From: Rosellinia necatrix
Taxonomy: Eukaryota; Ascomycota; Sordariomycetes; Xylariales; Xylariaceae
Assembly (NCBI GenBank): GCA_021209875.1
Contig: JAGYVD010000009.1
Location: 1,674,001 to 1,738,000 of the forward strand
Direction: 5' to 3'
DNA length: 64,000 nt
Shown here: in pieces, positions 46,891 through 59,721 of the stretch
Layout: every line of letters starts with the position of its first letter
How positions within the stretch are numbered: the stretch's first letter is position 1
Made by a program: the position numbers and the translations under genes
Notes under the pieces: model-generated
Databases searched by the model: none
The model's input: only the letters and a program-made list of their open reading frames with translations
What the model was told of the DNA's origin: nothing

Positions 46891-49800
46891 GATAACCCCC
46901 CGGCGTGAACTTGCCACAAGAGTAAGGAGGTGTCCCCGGGCTGCCGAAACGCGGTTCAATCGCATAACTTGGAGGCGCGAGCCATGGTAGGTGTTCCCCG
47001 ACTCGTGCCCTGTGCTCTCGTGCAAGCGCCGGGGCGGCCCGGCGAGAACTCGGCACGATTACTATCTTAAAACACAGATGATATATATCAGAACGTTATT
47101 ATCGTGACCGGGCTGCCGTAGGCTGGATGGGTTTCCGCATGCAGGGGCTCTTTGTCGGATCGTGTTTGGGTCCTCGGGCCGGGGGCATATATTATGGTGA
47201 TACAATTGGATTGCCTGTCTGGTCGTTGTCGGTCTGACCCGGTGGTCGGGATGGAACTGCCGCTACCCGTCGTCGACTGTTCGGGGTGGATAGGTATCTG
47301 GTTGAGATGGAACCGCGCTATTCACACTGCATGTTATTAGATAGGATCTTCCCCAAAGCGTTGCGAGGTGGGTGTATCACGTTGCCCTTGTGCTTCCTCT
47401 CATCGAAATAGGAGAGGGTGTCTGCTAGACCTCTTCAGTTTGAGTGTTGGAAGGAAGGTAACGCTGTCGAACTGGAAAGATTCGAGGTCATATCGTAGCG
47501 TGTCGTAAGAACACCAATGGGCCTATAAGGATATTCCACAAGAGGATGTGGCGGCTGTGGCAGCATCTTTCGCGTGCTATTTCAGCGTATGGGTGATGAG
47601 TCCGTCTCGGCTTGCATGTCTGATGATGAAAGGAGTATCAATAGGGCTGTTCGTAGACCACCCCCGACGGCCTTCGACTCATAGGCTCTATATTTTCGTG
47701 ATAGGGTACTCGAGATTGTGTTGGCGCTGCTGTGGGTGGTGAAGCGGTGTGGCGGGGAGAGGGGGGCGCAAGTCGCCTGCCTAGGGGTTCGTGTATACCT
47801 CTTAGTCCACTGACTGGGAGGTGTTAATGGACAACCCGCTCGGAGATTGGATTATTGTATTATGTAAGGCCGCATAGCTTCGAAAATATTAAAAAGAAAA
47901 AAATCCCAGACCCGGTGTGTATCATACTACACAGTCAGAGACTTCAGGGGCGAATTCATCGAATCTTACACCTTAGCTTACGATAGCACGCAGGATGTTA
48001 GAGCTCGCGAATCTTGTTAGGCAATATCAATCCCCCTACCGTATCATCCGGTGTGCATCTTGTCTACCTAGGTAGGCTGGCGTGCGGTGAGCTGACGCAG
48101 TTGTCCTTGCCAGGGCCTAGTAGGTATAGACATTGCACAGCACATACCAAGCTTTCTAATATATTACATCGTGCATGTGTGCAGCTAGTGTCAACGGTCG
48201 TGGGCTACCCGGGCACGTGCGACGGATAGGATACCTTCAATATCGCCCTCAGCTTCACCGTCATCGGCGGTGGTTGGCTAGAAGTGTCAGGATAACCCTG
48301 AAACGTGCTGCAGGAACCAAGGACGATGATCTTGGGAACGGATTAAACGACGACGAGAGTAGCATAGCGTCCGGTTGCCTTGTTTCTGCGGTCCCAAGCG
48401 CCCGGCGGCGAATGATAAACACGTGCCCGGCAAGGGTCGTGAGAGAAGAATACATAGTGAAGTAGTTCGAATGTATCTTTTGGTCTTCGTAGAGTCACAG
48501 CTAGTGTTGGGGGTCTTGGACAACGACCAACAACATCGCTCCTATATCACATCTAGCAGGTAAGAGCAAAGAAATATAGGGGCCTTGGGGTGATATTATG
48601 CGTATTAAATACACGCTGTCGGTTGCTAGTATTGACATTGAAGGGCTGCGGATGATGGGCGCCACCCGGAGGCCCCTGAGGCCACAATAAGTGAGCTATA
48701 TCTGGTGCCTTCCACATGCGGCCTCACGCGGCCTCACCTAAGTAGTGTGAACTCGGTGTGGTATCACATTACGTGCAATAACTAACCGGGTAAGACTGGA
48801 CGCCAGGCTAGTTTCTCGCCGTGGTGGTGCAACCACCATATCTTTGATGATGCGACCATGAGGCTCTACTGAGAATTGGAAAGCCAGTCCTCCCACATTC
48901 CGTATTGGATCAACCCCAACACACGCTTGTTCGGCAATCCAGCCCTCGTTTTAACCCGCGCCATGCTTCCGAACTTACACATGGCATACCTATACATATA
49001 CATAGCGCAAAGCCCCTGTCACGCACACAAGTTAGGGGGCCGAGAGAGGGAATTGGTATTCTCGTGGCACGTGCCGAGGGGCGTGCAGCACGGGGTTGGA
49101 CATGGCGAGCAGCAGCGCGTGATGGCGCTCTCCGTAGCCGCATGGCCTGCTCACCTTGATCCAGTCACGGGTCCCAGGCATTAGACGAGACGGCGCTCTA
49201 GAGAGCTGCGTCGCTAGCCCGAGCCGATAATGGCAATGACATGTAAGTCGATCTCGATCTGGGCCTGGAAGATTGGCCAATGGCGGAGGGTGAGGAGGCC
49301 GGAGGGGGGTTAGGCAGAGGCCAGCCGAAGCGAATCTCGAGTCTTGACTCTGGCATCTCCTGCTCCTGACGGACGAACCAAGCCGGCCCAGGTCGACCCA
49401 GGCAACCCAGGGAGGACCAAACACGGTTTGCAGATCGTAAAGCGCCGCCACGCAGAGGGAGAGTATGGGTTCCTGCACTGCACGATGGATGTGGTCTAGA
49501 TAGGTAGGCGGCATGATGCGAGGTGACGGGTAGCTATCGGTTGTATGTTTGTATGTTTGCCCAACGGTCTTCTCGCCGGGATACTCAGTACGTACTGTGT
49601 CGTACTGTATTGTTGCATACTGCAGGTACTCCACTGTTCTCCCGCCTTTGCCGCTGTGGGCCAAGCTGGGTCCCCCCTTGGAGCACCTGCCACACCACAC
49701 GGTAGTGTAGTTACTAGGTAGGTGCGAAGCACGGTAGAGATGACGGACAGAGACGGGCTTGACAGGGTAGTTAGTGTACTGGCGACTGACTGGGAGGATC

Positions 49801-51614
49801 GAGGATGGGGCAGTTACCTATTTCCACTTGGGTACGTATCGTGCACGACATGCTTGGTATAGTAGGAGCTAGACTACCTTACGCTTAGCTTTGGTGGGCT
49901 CTCAGCTGGGAATGCACTGTGCGTATGCACGTACGCACATACATAACTAAGTAGCCACATGCATACATATGGGTTCATGTATGCAGGTGGCAGGTGAGAG
50001 CAGGCACTGTGGGCTCATACGCGTGGCCCGTGCCCGCCTCCCCTGGATCGGAAGTGAGGTACTTCGGTACGAAAGAGCCGCACAAGGGGGAAGGCACGCA
50101 CGAAAAGGGACTGCTGAGGGCATAGTCGGTGCCCGGCCCCGGCTCCCCGAATACTGAGTGCTCTCGTGGGCGGCCGGTACGTGGATCCCAAGTCCGAGTG
50201 TGGATTCCCTGGTCCAGCCCGATCAAACCAGTCCGTCCCCCCGGCATCGTGTCCAACCACGCGCAGCGCGGATTCTACCGGGCCGGTCCGTCTCGGAGCG
50301 GTCAGTTGTCTACAAAGAATGACCTTCGACATGCTTTTTAAGGGATCTATGCGCATTTCCTTCAATTGGCTGCTCTCCTCGCTGTAGATCGTTGGCGTTT
50401 GCTCGATTTCGACCCGGCAGTCTCAAACTCTCAACACCCATAACATGCCAGTCCGTCGAGCATATGTCGCCCAGAGCACGCCAAAGGCATCTATGATCGA
50501 TAGATTTGATGTCTACTATCAATTTTCATCGGTTTCATCGTGGGACAGCTATTGGCAAATCTGTGCTGGCGTTGGATGCGCCTCTGCTCACTGCGCGCAC
50601 TACGATACAGGGGCTTAGCCCCTATATTCAGGGGTCACCTGCTTCTATCAACCTCACAACTACGGCACCACAACCCCGGAGCTGAGTTCCCTCAAACGTA
50701 GTTGCCGAGTATAGACCAGGCATTTGGGTGATTTCAATATGTAGACGGTATTTTACTATCATGCTCTAGCTTGCTAGGGTTTATGCATCCAGGGGACCGG
50801 ACACGCTGTACTTTGGTGAATCGTCCTTTGGTGAACGGATAAACGAAACTGCTGTTCCGAAACACAGCACCTACTCTGGCATTATTATCCTCTACTCTTA
50901 TCACGACCCTTTGCGCTTCACGGCTACGGTCTCTCCATCTGCCTCCTGACTACCATTGGTTCGAACGGCAGCACACCCACTGTGGACCAGCGACAACTCC
51001 GGTCTACCATCAGAGTCACATATCTCGAACAACTGAGCGACTTAGAGGGTAACAAACTGGCGATAGTACCCTCATCAGGTTCAGTTGAAGATGCATCTTA
51101 GTATTCATCCCCACCCTATCAGTTGCATCGCCGGCTACACTGCTGCCGCACTGCTAGATCTGTTTGTCCTAGGAGCGTGTACTGCCCCCCAAATCTAAAA
51201 GACCCTTGTGTCTCTGGAACTGTGATGAACGCAGAATAAATATAACTCTGAACTACATATGAAGCCCCTCCAAGATATAGGCTCTGTACGTTGATCGAGA
51301 ACTCCTCTATTGGCTCGGAATTGGGACTTGACCTCTGGTATTGACGCTGCATCTCTCAATTCTCAGAGGGGTCGAGGGCACCTGCACATCCTACGCTCTG
51401 TAGCATTCATATTGGGCACCTATCTTGTAAATCCTTGCCTAATCACGACAGTGTGCCTTTGATTCGGGATATTTATTTAGTCAGCTGAGGATCTCGTGGG
51501 CATGTGCCATCCCATCACGCACCTAACCGGAGATCCTAGTCGGCTTGTCTACGTTTATATCAGTACTAGAAGTCGCATCAAACTCTGTCGACCTTTATAA
51601 TTGCTGATATTACA

Positions 51615-51758
51615 ATGCTAAGAATGGTGCTTACCATCATTCTGTTCTCTTGTGTTCTGACTCTACATGCTGTAACTATCACCTCCAACCTCAATGGTGC
51701 AAACGGGCAGAGGTTATGTTTAACTCTCAGTGGACTGAGTGATTTATGTCGAGTTTAG
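51615..51758 (+). CDS. short secreted-peptide ORF or gene remnant
   Basis: 47 residues. The first 20 or so are hydrophobic after MLRM, a plausible signal peptide, and are followed by AVTITSNLNGANGQ. That stretch resembles the mature start of Egh16/Gas1-like fungal secreted proteins, which are normally over 200 residues. After it the frame diverges and stops, so this is either a chance frame or the 5' end of a decayed gene. Low confidence. Confidence 0.2.
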   Translation: MLRMVLTIILFSCVLTLHAVTITSNLNGANGQRLCLTLSGLSDLCRV

Positions 51759-52945
51759 TTGCTCGCCATCTTAATTGCACTACCCTATGTTTTCTTTAAG
51801 TTGAGCTGCAGAAATTAGACTGTTTTTGATCCCAACTAAAATCACGTTTGCTGGGATACTCTTTGACCCCTAATTCACTCACTAAGCCGAGGCACACCCC
51901 CTATCCAACCACGATTACGGGCAGCAACGTACCCCATCCAAATCACAATCTCTCTCTCCTTCATGGGAGGCAAGGTACCGCGATCATGGGGCTCTTATTG
52001 GATATTATGCCCTCGCCTGGTACGTACCTTGTGTTATGAGCAACTGGGCGGTGAGTGCGGCGGTTCCTGGACACCACGTTGGCCACCACCGAGCGAATCA
52101 AGAGGAGCTCGGATCTGAATGCAAACGGTACAGAGGAACTCCCAAGCATCCATGGTTCGTGATAGGCAGTTACTTGTAACAGACTTGGGTCCTCCTTGTA
52201 GGTCTGACCCCCCAGCTAGGATCCATCCCCCAAAACCCGGGTACACGCCATGGCCCCCTTTTTAACGCACAGACGGTGGAGGGGACCGTGATTGCAATTC
52301 TTACCTTCTATTTATTTTATTTTCTCTCCTCAGATTCGATCACTTCGTGTCACCTCGAGGTGACCCCTTTCGAAAGGTGACTGCGATGATGACCCGTGGA
52401 CGGACGCCCCCCTCAAGCTCTTACCTACCATCCCGGTATCACTGCGCGCAGGACCGCAGCTACCTGTTGGCAAGAGAAAAAAAAAAAAAAAGAAAAAAGG
52501 ACTGCGCCAGAAGACGAAAAATAAAAAGGAGGAGAGTCGGAGGGATGCAACGACGGAGGAGGATCACCGCCATTTTACATTTCACCGACTCTTTGCTGAG
52601 GCCAGCGCTCGTCGTGCTGGCGTTGCACGGCAGCCTTTTCTGCGCGACGGCAGAGAGAAGGCAACTTCGGCCCCCCTGACGAGGTCGGGTCGAAGGAGTC
52701 TACGTCGCCGCTCAACCGTAATTGACCTGGGCATATTCAACTTACCACGGGTGCTGGTCCTACGAGGGGGTCGCTGGTCTTACGGGGGGACAAGGTGCCT
52801 AGTCATTTCGAGATTCTGGGTGCCGTGTACATGAAGCTACCTCGAGGCCAGCTCACCACCGGTGGCCTTGCAGTAGGTCTTTTCGTCTGTCAGGCATCGC
52901 CCAGCCCCGCGCACCGGAAAACACTAAAGGGGGAAGGGGGAGTGG

Positions 52946-52973
52946 AATTTTTTTTTAAAAAAAAAAAAAAAAA
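52946..52973. repeat. T-run/A-run homopolymer junction
   Basis: About nine T followed by about seventeen A. It could be the poly(A) end of a retroposed sequence, but no target-site duplication was found. Confidence 0.6.
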
Positions 52974-53689
52974 TTGCTGTCTCAGCGCGGCGCAACCTAC
53001 CACTCATACGCTGTGCCACAGGTCGCTCACGGGTTGACCTTTTGACGGGCTCATTGGTGCGAAGGTCTTACCTCCCAAACAGGACTCGATCTAATTATGG
53101 TTTAATGTGTGAGTTGTTGACCTCCTCCTGTCTGGCAGCCTTCTTAATTCCAGTTCTATAGGTGACTTGACAGATACCAGCAATCCTAGCGGACGTCATT
53201 CCAGCTACCTACCTAGTGGCGATGGTACTTCTGGGAGAAGGCATCCGGTCCGGATCAGAAGGAAGCTAGGCTTGGAGGTCTCGTCTGCCTTAGGCACCTC
53301 CAACAACCAACAGCTGAAGAAAAAGGCTGGATACACATACGAGACGCTGACTATGATTCCACACACCGAAGAAAGTAGCGCAGCAGGAAGCCTTATATGC
53401 TAGGCAAGCGGCAAACAAGCTCTCACAAAAGTCCCGCAATTGCCTATGGGGAGGGCGAGGGGGGTCATGTATATTGGCTGCTTGTTGATGCGACCTACCT
53501 AGCCAGGTAACCCCCCTACAGGCAACCTCGCATCCCGGGACACCCTCCGCTGGACATTATTACGTTACCGCGCTTATGCATTACCCTACGACATCCGACT
53601 GTGTACCGGTACAACGGATTTCAGCCAATGTATGTGATAGTCCCTGTTGATGTGTTATTGGAGTATAAATTGGTTACTACCTGGAACTA

Positions 53690-53945
53690 GGCAAGCAGTG
53701 GCTCACTAGCTAGTAGGTACATATGATTCATGTGCATATGCCTACCTACCTAGGTAGGTAAGTACGTAGTAAGTAGGCAGGCAGGCAGGTAGGTACCTCA
53801 ACCACCTGTTACATTAGGTAGCCCAAGTAGGTGCCTACCCCGCATCGCATGCACCAGATCTACAATGGATTGGGTTGTCTACAGGTACCTGACCTACCTA
53901 CCTAGGTACACTAAAAAGCACCTACCTACCTAGTTAACCTAGACA
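53690..53945. repeat. TACCTAGG/AGGTAGGT palindromic repeat array
   Basis: Includes CTACCTACCTAGGTAGGTAA near 53744-53763, a hairpin-forming palindrome, and repeated AGGCAGGC/AGGTACCT units. Same class as the arrays near 1.1, 9.6 and 35.5 kb. Confidence 0.85.
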
Positions 53946-54422
53946 GATGAACGAACGGTTCGGCTGATCTACAGTACGTTTCTTGCCCCTCGGACGAACA
54001 CCTGCCGCCCACAGCTGAGCTTCCGCCCGCGCCCGCGCCCGCGCTTAGTTAAGTTATTTACAAATCTCATCCGTCACAGCTTCGATATTTGACCATCGAG
54101 TCCTAAATAGTAGTCGTTTAGGTAATTCTAGCGAGCTGAGACATTGCGCATCCTTTTCGGGTTCCTCCCCCGCCCCTTCAGAAGTGCGTTGGACCCTGCA
54201 AAAGTTGCCTCTCGGGATTGGTGAGCCGCGGCATGTTTAGTAGCCTAAAAGCAGGCTGTCTTCCCACCCCCCCAACTTGGTTTTCTAGTCAACATGCATT
54301 TTTGGCCCCAGCCGAGATTAGCACCAATCCACGCAGGGTGTTAGCAGGCATTACGCTAGCTAGCCTACCAACCCACCTAAGGTAGCCGCCGCATGGGTAG
54401 ACCAGGACGACGCAGCGCAGGG

Positions 54423-54457
54423 TGCGTGTGTGTGTGCGTACGCGTGCGTGTGTGCGT
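54423..54457. repeat. TG/CG alternating microsatellite
   Basis: Alternating purine-pyrimidine run (GTGCGTGTG... GCGTACGCGTGCG), potentially Z-forming. Confidence 0.8.
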
Positions 54458-55068
54458 AGTATGGTGGTTGTGTACAGAATTGAATTTAATAAATTCATGC
54501 AAACGAAGAAATGACCAAGGCAATACAAGGATCCTTATAGGCAGGGAACGGGTGACGGTGCAAGTGACACAATAGTGTACAGCAGCGGTTATATGGACAG
54601 CCTGCGCTTGCCAAATATATGATCCAGCCGTTGGCACACATATCGTGATGGTCTGCATTCAAGCCGATGCATTCCACACGTGGAGCGCACAAAACGAGGC
54701 GGGAATCTACTGTGTCCACTATATTCTACCTTGCAAGGTGGCGTTGCATTTTAGCACACCCTGAAATCGAGTCGCTATTTGGTTGCCACGATACCCTTCA
54801 CTTCCTTTCCTTCTGGACATGGCACGCGGGGAGACCCTAGCGCTGCTGTGCGGCTGTTGCTGGTGCCGACAAGGCGCCATTCTAGCCTCTGATCCGGCCG
54901 GCGGGTAATCAGGCGGGTGAAGAAGGGTTGCGTGATCGAAGGCCACATGGGGACACACACATACATACAAGATGAACGCACAAGTGAGGATGCACGTAGG
55001 TATGTAGGAGGGAGGAGGGAGGAGGGAGGGGAGCGGAGGGGGAGAATGAACAGCTCGCGACAGAGTAT

Positions 55069-55200
55069 AGGTAGTGTATTAGGTAGTGTATTAGGTAGTG
55101 TATTAGGTAGTGTATTAGGTAGTGTATTAGGTAGTGTCGTGCAGTGTGATGTCGTGCAGTGTACTGTCGTGCAGTGTAATGTAATGTCGCGTAGTGTAAT
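55069..55200. repeat. 12-bp minisatellite AGGTAGTGTATT followed by GTCGTGCAGTGT repeats
   Basis: Five perfect copies of AGGTAGTGTATT from 55069 to 55128 and a sixth that diverges. They run directly into three imperfect copies of a GTCGTGCAGTGTNNT unit to about 55200. The two units share AGTGT, suggesting one evolved from the other. Confidence 0.9.
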
Positions 55201-56103
55201 CGATCGCGGATCATGACCATTCGACCTCCTCCGTCCTCCCCCTTCATGGGCACGCGATAACTACTTTTAGATAGGCAAGTTTACATCCCACCCTTACCCC
55301 TCCCGTGTCCCTCCAGCCTCTCTTCTTCCCCCAAGCAATGCCCGACGACATTGGGTGGTGTCACCATCAGCTGCCTATCTCACGGAGGAGGGACATCGCG
55401 CCCAGGTCGTGACGTACGCGCGATGGGCGCAATTAAATAATATATATATATTCGGTGAGAAATGAGCGAGAAACGCGCTACATATTTGTAGCCGTGATAT
55501 CCTCGTCGGATATCAGTTATTGCATATTCCGCTGCATTGCGGCGTCGGGGTAGTCGAATGATAGGCCCTGTGTGCAACCCGGTATTGTTATTATTGATTG
55601 CTGCGTGCATCCCAAATTTATAGTGGGTTTGGCGGCAGCGCCCCTCTGGCCAATTCGCAAGAGAGTGTAATACAGTACACTAATACCACTGTTTCGAGTT
55701 GTAGATCCTCAAGTTTGCCTTTCCCCCCATCCTTTTGTCTTCCCTTGCCAATGCCAGGTACATATGTAAGTAGTTATGTATTGTTATGTGTTGAGCCCCA
55801 GGCGAGTCAAAAGAGCCGGTTGCTAGGACGTACGACTAAGGAAAATGATGCATCTCACGCGGGAGGACATGCTTTCGAAGCTTAGCTTTCGGCGCCACTA
55901 ATGTTGCCGTGAGGACATGGACGACCCATGGAAAAATAATACCTATTCTCTACCTAATAACTTCTTTTTATTCACCTCAGAAGGAATATATTAAGTGCCT
56001 AAATAGATCCAAGAGTTTCACCTAGACTCTAGGATCCTAATACATACCTTGGTTGTAACGGCACCTCGGCATTCCTCGCTAGGCCACACCTCAATAGTTA
56101 ATG

Positions 56104-56510
56104 TTAACCATAACTACCAGTGATGTCCAATGCCATGCGTCTCCTTTTTGTGCTTCCTCGGCTCCGGGTGGCTGAGTCGTTTCGCCTGGTCTCCCGAGTT
56201 TTGGTATTCCTACCCCCTGACCCCTTGATAGGAGCAAGCAGAGTCTCTACCAATTCAGGGGTAACAGAAACCGTCTTTCCGTTTGGCAAGAGTAGTCTCT
56301 CCACCAAACGGGCTCCCAACCATGTGCACTTATGCGAGGCTACTCCTTGGGCATAGCCTCGCCCGCTTCATATTCAATGACTAGTTGAATACGATGAGGC
56401 CCAGCGAGCAATGCCTTACATAGTGTTTCATTATCTAAATTTGCTCTTAGATCAAATCGCCAAGGGTGGGCATGCAGCATGAATGCGACATACCAGTATG
56501 ACAGACTCAT
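56104..56510 (-). pseudogene. possible frameshifted remnant of an unrecognised gene
   Basis: An ATG at 56510 opens 56 codons (MSLSYWYVAFMLHAHPWRFD... ending EAGEAMPKE) to a stop at 56340. Downstream on the same strand, but in another frame, a second open stretch (about 56360-56104) reads SHKCTWLGARLVERLLLPNG and ends in an Arg/Lys-rich tail. A one- or two-base indel near 56340 would join them. It lies 100 bases downstream of the Est1-like gene. The family is not recognised, and both pieces could be chance. Confidence 0.3.
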
Positions 56511-56617
56511 CCGAGCTAGTACACATCCTGCACGCGTTCACTCCGCATATCGCGAAATATTTCAAAACGCGAGACTTATAGGAAGTCGGCATTAATGCTT
56601 TCGGTGGTGTTGGACCA

Positions 56618-58890
56618 TCATGGGATTCTCATACTTGGCGTAGTTACCGGGGTCTCGTCTATGTCCATTGCATCCCCGGCCTTTGTTTCAAGTGATGTCG
56701 TAGTCGCAGAGGTATCTCCAATATTCGTCATGTCGATATCCTTCTCATATTCGGGTAATACACCAAACTGATTCGCGCCCTCATTGTATGTTAACCCTCT
56801 CCCAGCTTGGGCAATCTTGTAACTAAGCCAAAGTATTCTTTCCCTTCTAACGCCTGCCATTGAAGCTTTTTCGAAATATTTCTCGTCGTCATCGATCTTT
56901 TCATTCGAGAACCAATCCTCCGGGTGGTATTGATCAACAAAGAGAAGACCCTTGAGCGCAGAATCCTCAGGCAAAGGGCGGGGCGGAGTATTATTTTCTC
57001 TGGGGAAACTGTTGCTACAGATTCGACTTAAATCTGTAGAGAGGTTGAGGAATTCATTGAGCATTAGCGAGAATGGTTTCCATGGGAAGCTACGTTCGAA
57101 TTGGCCCAAAGCGGCGGGGAATCGTGTGAGGTAGAACATGAATACCATGGTGATGTGAATGTAGGGAAGCACATTCTCGTCATCACGTCGACTCAACACA
57201 ACCTCATGCGTTCCCATGACCAGATGCAGGGCATCCTCGAAATGTTTCGACCGCCTTAAAGGATGAATCCCGGGGCTTATGTCTTGGATTCGTTGCTCAT
57301 CAGTCTGGTTTCGAATCGACGCCATGATCGGATTTTCTTCTTTCCCGTATGACAATAGTGCACAGCAGTTGGCTATGGCGATATAGTAACCCGCTTCTAG
57401 CCAGCCTTTCCCGATTCCGTTGATATGACTGTCTAGTGACCCTAAGAATTCCGCGACGACTTGCTGGAACTTGCCGGGTTGCTTATGAGTAAATAAGATA
57501 CCATGCGTTTTGACAAATGCAATGTCAACAAGGGGAAGGTGGGCATGTTGGTAACTGCCAACACCAAGTATGGGATCAAACAGAGTCATGATGCTCTCCT
57601 TAGCCGATTGAAACGGTATAGGGACACAGAGACTCTTCGTATAATAGTACAATTGCTGCAGGGCATTCGGGCGCGCAAGAATTGCTAGATGATGATAGAG
57701 ACGTCCCGTCGTTGTTGCCTTGTCAGAGGCTTTCGAGTACCATTGCCGGGAGACGGATGTCCACACCTCTCTGTCTCTAATATCCTCATCCTCAATTGCC
57801 ATTCTGCCCAAGGAAAAGTTAGCCGAGTAACTATAAAAGGAAACTGGACTTTACCTGTATCTTCCTAAATCTCCGAGACATTCTATCCACGTATCTTCGA
57901 AAGCAGGTACTGTTTCATACAGCAAAGCCATCATGGAATATGCCAAGTAAATAAACGTCAACATATGCTCCAGAGACCCTGGCAAGCGATGGCGTAAAAG
58001 TTCGAGAAAACTATGTATCCCATGTCGCCACATCCTAGCTGGCATAGCGTACTTTGAAGCTAATCGCTTTATAGCCGAGTTTGCTGACGGGTGTTGAGAT
58101 GCAAGAAAGAAGTCATGATGCTCGTGCAAAAGGGTGCGGTGCAAGGCTATGAGCGCTTGCCACTGCTCGTTATTAAGTTCAGTACCGCTTTGAGACGATT
58201 GGGCGTTATCGACCTCAATGCATTTTGATTCTACCATCATAAGCCCGGCATAGATACCCTTTACTTCGGCCACTAATTGGTCCTGGCTGATAGGGCGGGT
58301 CGTAGGTGGTTCGATAGGCCGAAGCGATTCTTCATTCTCCTCCTCGTCTGCTTCATCTTGGGGGCCACCCCCTCTAGGTAGTATTGGTGGGCCAGCTTGT
58401 TTGGCCGGGAGATGTCTTGCTATATGAGGGTTTGAAGAGGAGCCATCCTCTGGGGTCCAAAGTTTACCTTGCTGGGGGGCTCTTGGGGTAAATTCAGCAT
58501 CCTGAGGACGACGAGCTCGGGATCTCCTCGGTGGACTAGCAGATGAAGCTCTCGGCTGATTTATAGAAGAGCTCAAACCACCCCCGGGACCAGGAGTCTC
58601 AACAGCCCCAGCAACAGGCACGCTTTGAAAGCACGTGTTAGCTGCACGAATCATGGCCCTGGCCGCTCCATAGAGAGTACGTACCGACCCCTTTTAATAT
58701 CACGTATCAAGGCCTCCAAATCTTTGCCCTCTATATAACTGAGGTGATTTGCCTTTAAGTGATCGATTATTTTTCTATCAACAGTAGGAAATGTGTCGTT
58801 GCAGCCTGGCACCGGACAAGAAGACTTTGAGGTTTGGCGTAAATGACTGATGAAGCCTTTGGTAATAGGTGGATCTTTATTATCCGCCAT
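56618..58890 (-). CDS. Est1-like protein with N-terminal C2H2 zinc finger
   Basis: Three exons on the minus strand: 58890-58685, 58622-57855 and 57803-56618, giving 719 residues. Introns of 62 and 51 nt have CTAAC branch sites and matching phases. Residues 25-49 form a zinc finger (Cys25, Cys30, His44, His49). A Pro/Arg-rich disordered linker follows. From about residue 339 the sequence WTSVSRQWYSKASDKATTTGRLYHHLAILARPNALQQLYYYTKSL is the signature of Est1-type DNA/RNA-binding (TPR-like) domains in filamentous fungi. True Est1 recruits telomerase and the SMG5/6/7 relatives act in mRNA decay. The expanded filamentous-fungal branch to which this belongs has no assigned role, so telomere or decay functions should not be assumed. 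The C-terminus is acidic (AMDIDETP). Confidence 0.82.
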
Positions 58891-59721
58891 GGTGACTGTT
58901 AATGTTAATGCTCGAGATGGCTGCGAGGATGAGGTCTGGCACACAAGCCCGCGCACAAACGACGGTCCAGAGTGGGTTGTTTAAAATATTAAGAGAACCG
59001 GGCCGCCTCGGCCTGTTTTGAAATATTAACGGATTGAGGCGTCAAGGACGAATAAACCATGTGACAACGAGGCCGTCCGCTCCGACTTTGTTAACGTAAA
59101 GACCTAACAAGTCTGCTACGTGCAGCGCTTCGTAGGTGATGAAAGGGATGCTGTATTAGCTTCCTAACGTGGTTTTGGACTGACAAAACTGGCAAAGAAT
59201 GTCGGGAATTATTGTCGCTAATCTAGATTTGTCTGTCCGTGAAAAGGCCATTTGCCAGCATGGAGGAAAAAAAGCGTGTCGAGGCGAAGGCGGAGCAGAA
59301 GTGAATGGTGGGTAGGCAGAGGTACAATCGACATGCTAGGGAGCTTCAGCAGGTATCAAACATGGTTGGTGCAGCGGGGAGAGAGTAGGTAGGGTGAAAA
59401 CAATTAGCAGGAACCTTGAAGCAGTAATATACCTACCTAGGTAAGCAATGGCAGCCTACGTTCGCGGACTACTCTTAGGTAGATAAGTACAGTACTTCCA
59501 AGGTACTTCACGTCGTCGTACCCAAGCAGTACATTGCAAGGCAACAAGACCCACACTGAGCCGCAGGTCGGGCGCGAACCACTTGCAAGGGAGAAGCACA
59601 CTTTCCATTCCCCTTACTCTCTGTCCAATCCAACTCTTCTATCAACACGACAAACACTAAACCAGATAGCATCGTCACCGAAACACAACCGGAGCCATGA
59701 AGCAAGCCCCCCTTCAATAGC

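Larger units (their letters stand above)
46651..56103. other. gene-poor region
   Basis: About 9.4 kb without a confident gene. It holds short tandem repeats (46861-46890, 54423-54457, 55069-55200), homopolymer runs (52476-52490, 52948-52973), TACCTAGG arrays (53690-53945) and one short signal-peptide frame (51615-51758). The long frame at 49032-49514 (-) is not supported by any motif. Confidence 0.5.

Noticed and set aside
49032..49700. 222-codon minus-strand frame in a GC-rich stretch
   Set aside because: It starts at GTG (first ATG at 49514), has no domain or codon bias, and sits in a region where other long chance frames occur. A GTGAGC after DWIK could be a donor, but no convincing acceptor or downstream exon was seen.
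50015..50365. 116-codon minus-strand frame
   Set aside because: No domain, and equally long frames on the opposite strand; GC-rich chance frame.
52960..53060. Possible tRNA-derived SINE next to the A-run
   Set aside because: An A-box-like stretch is present on the minus strand, but there is no B box, no target-site duplication and no second copy in the window.
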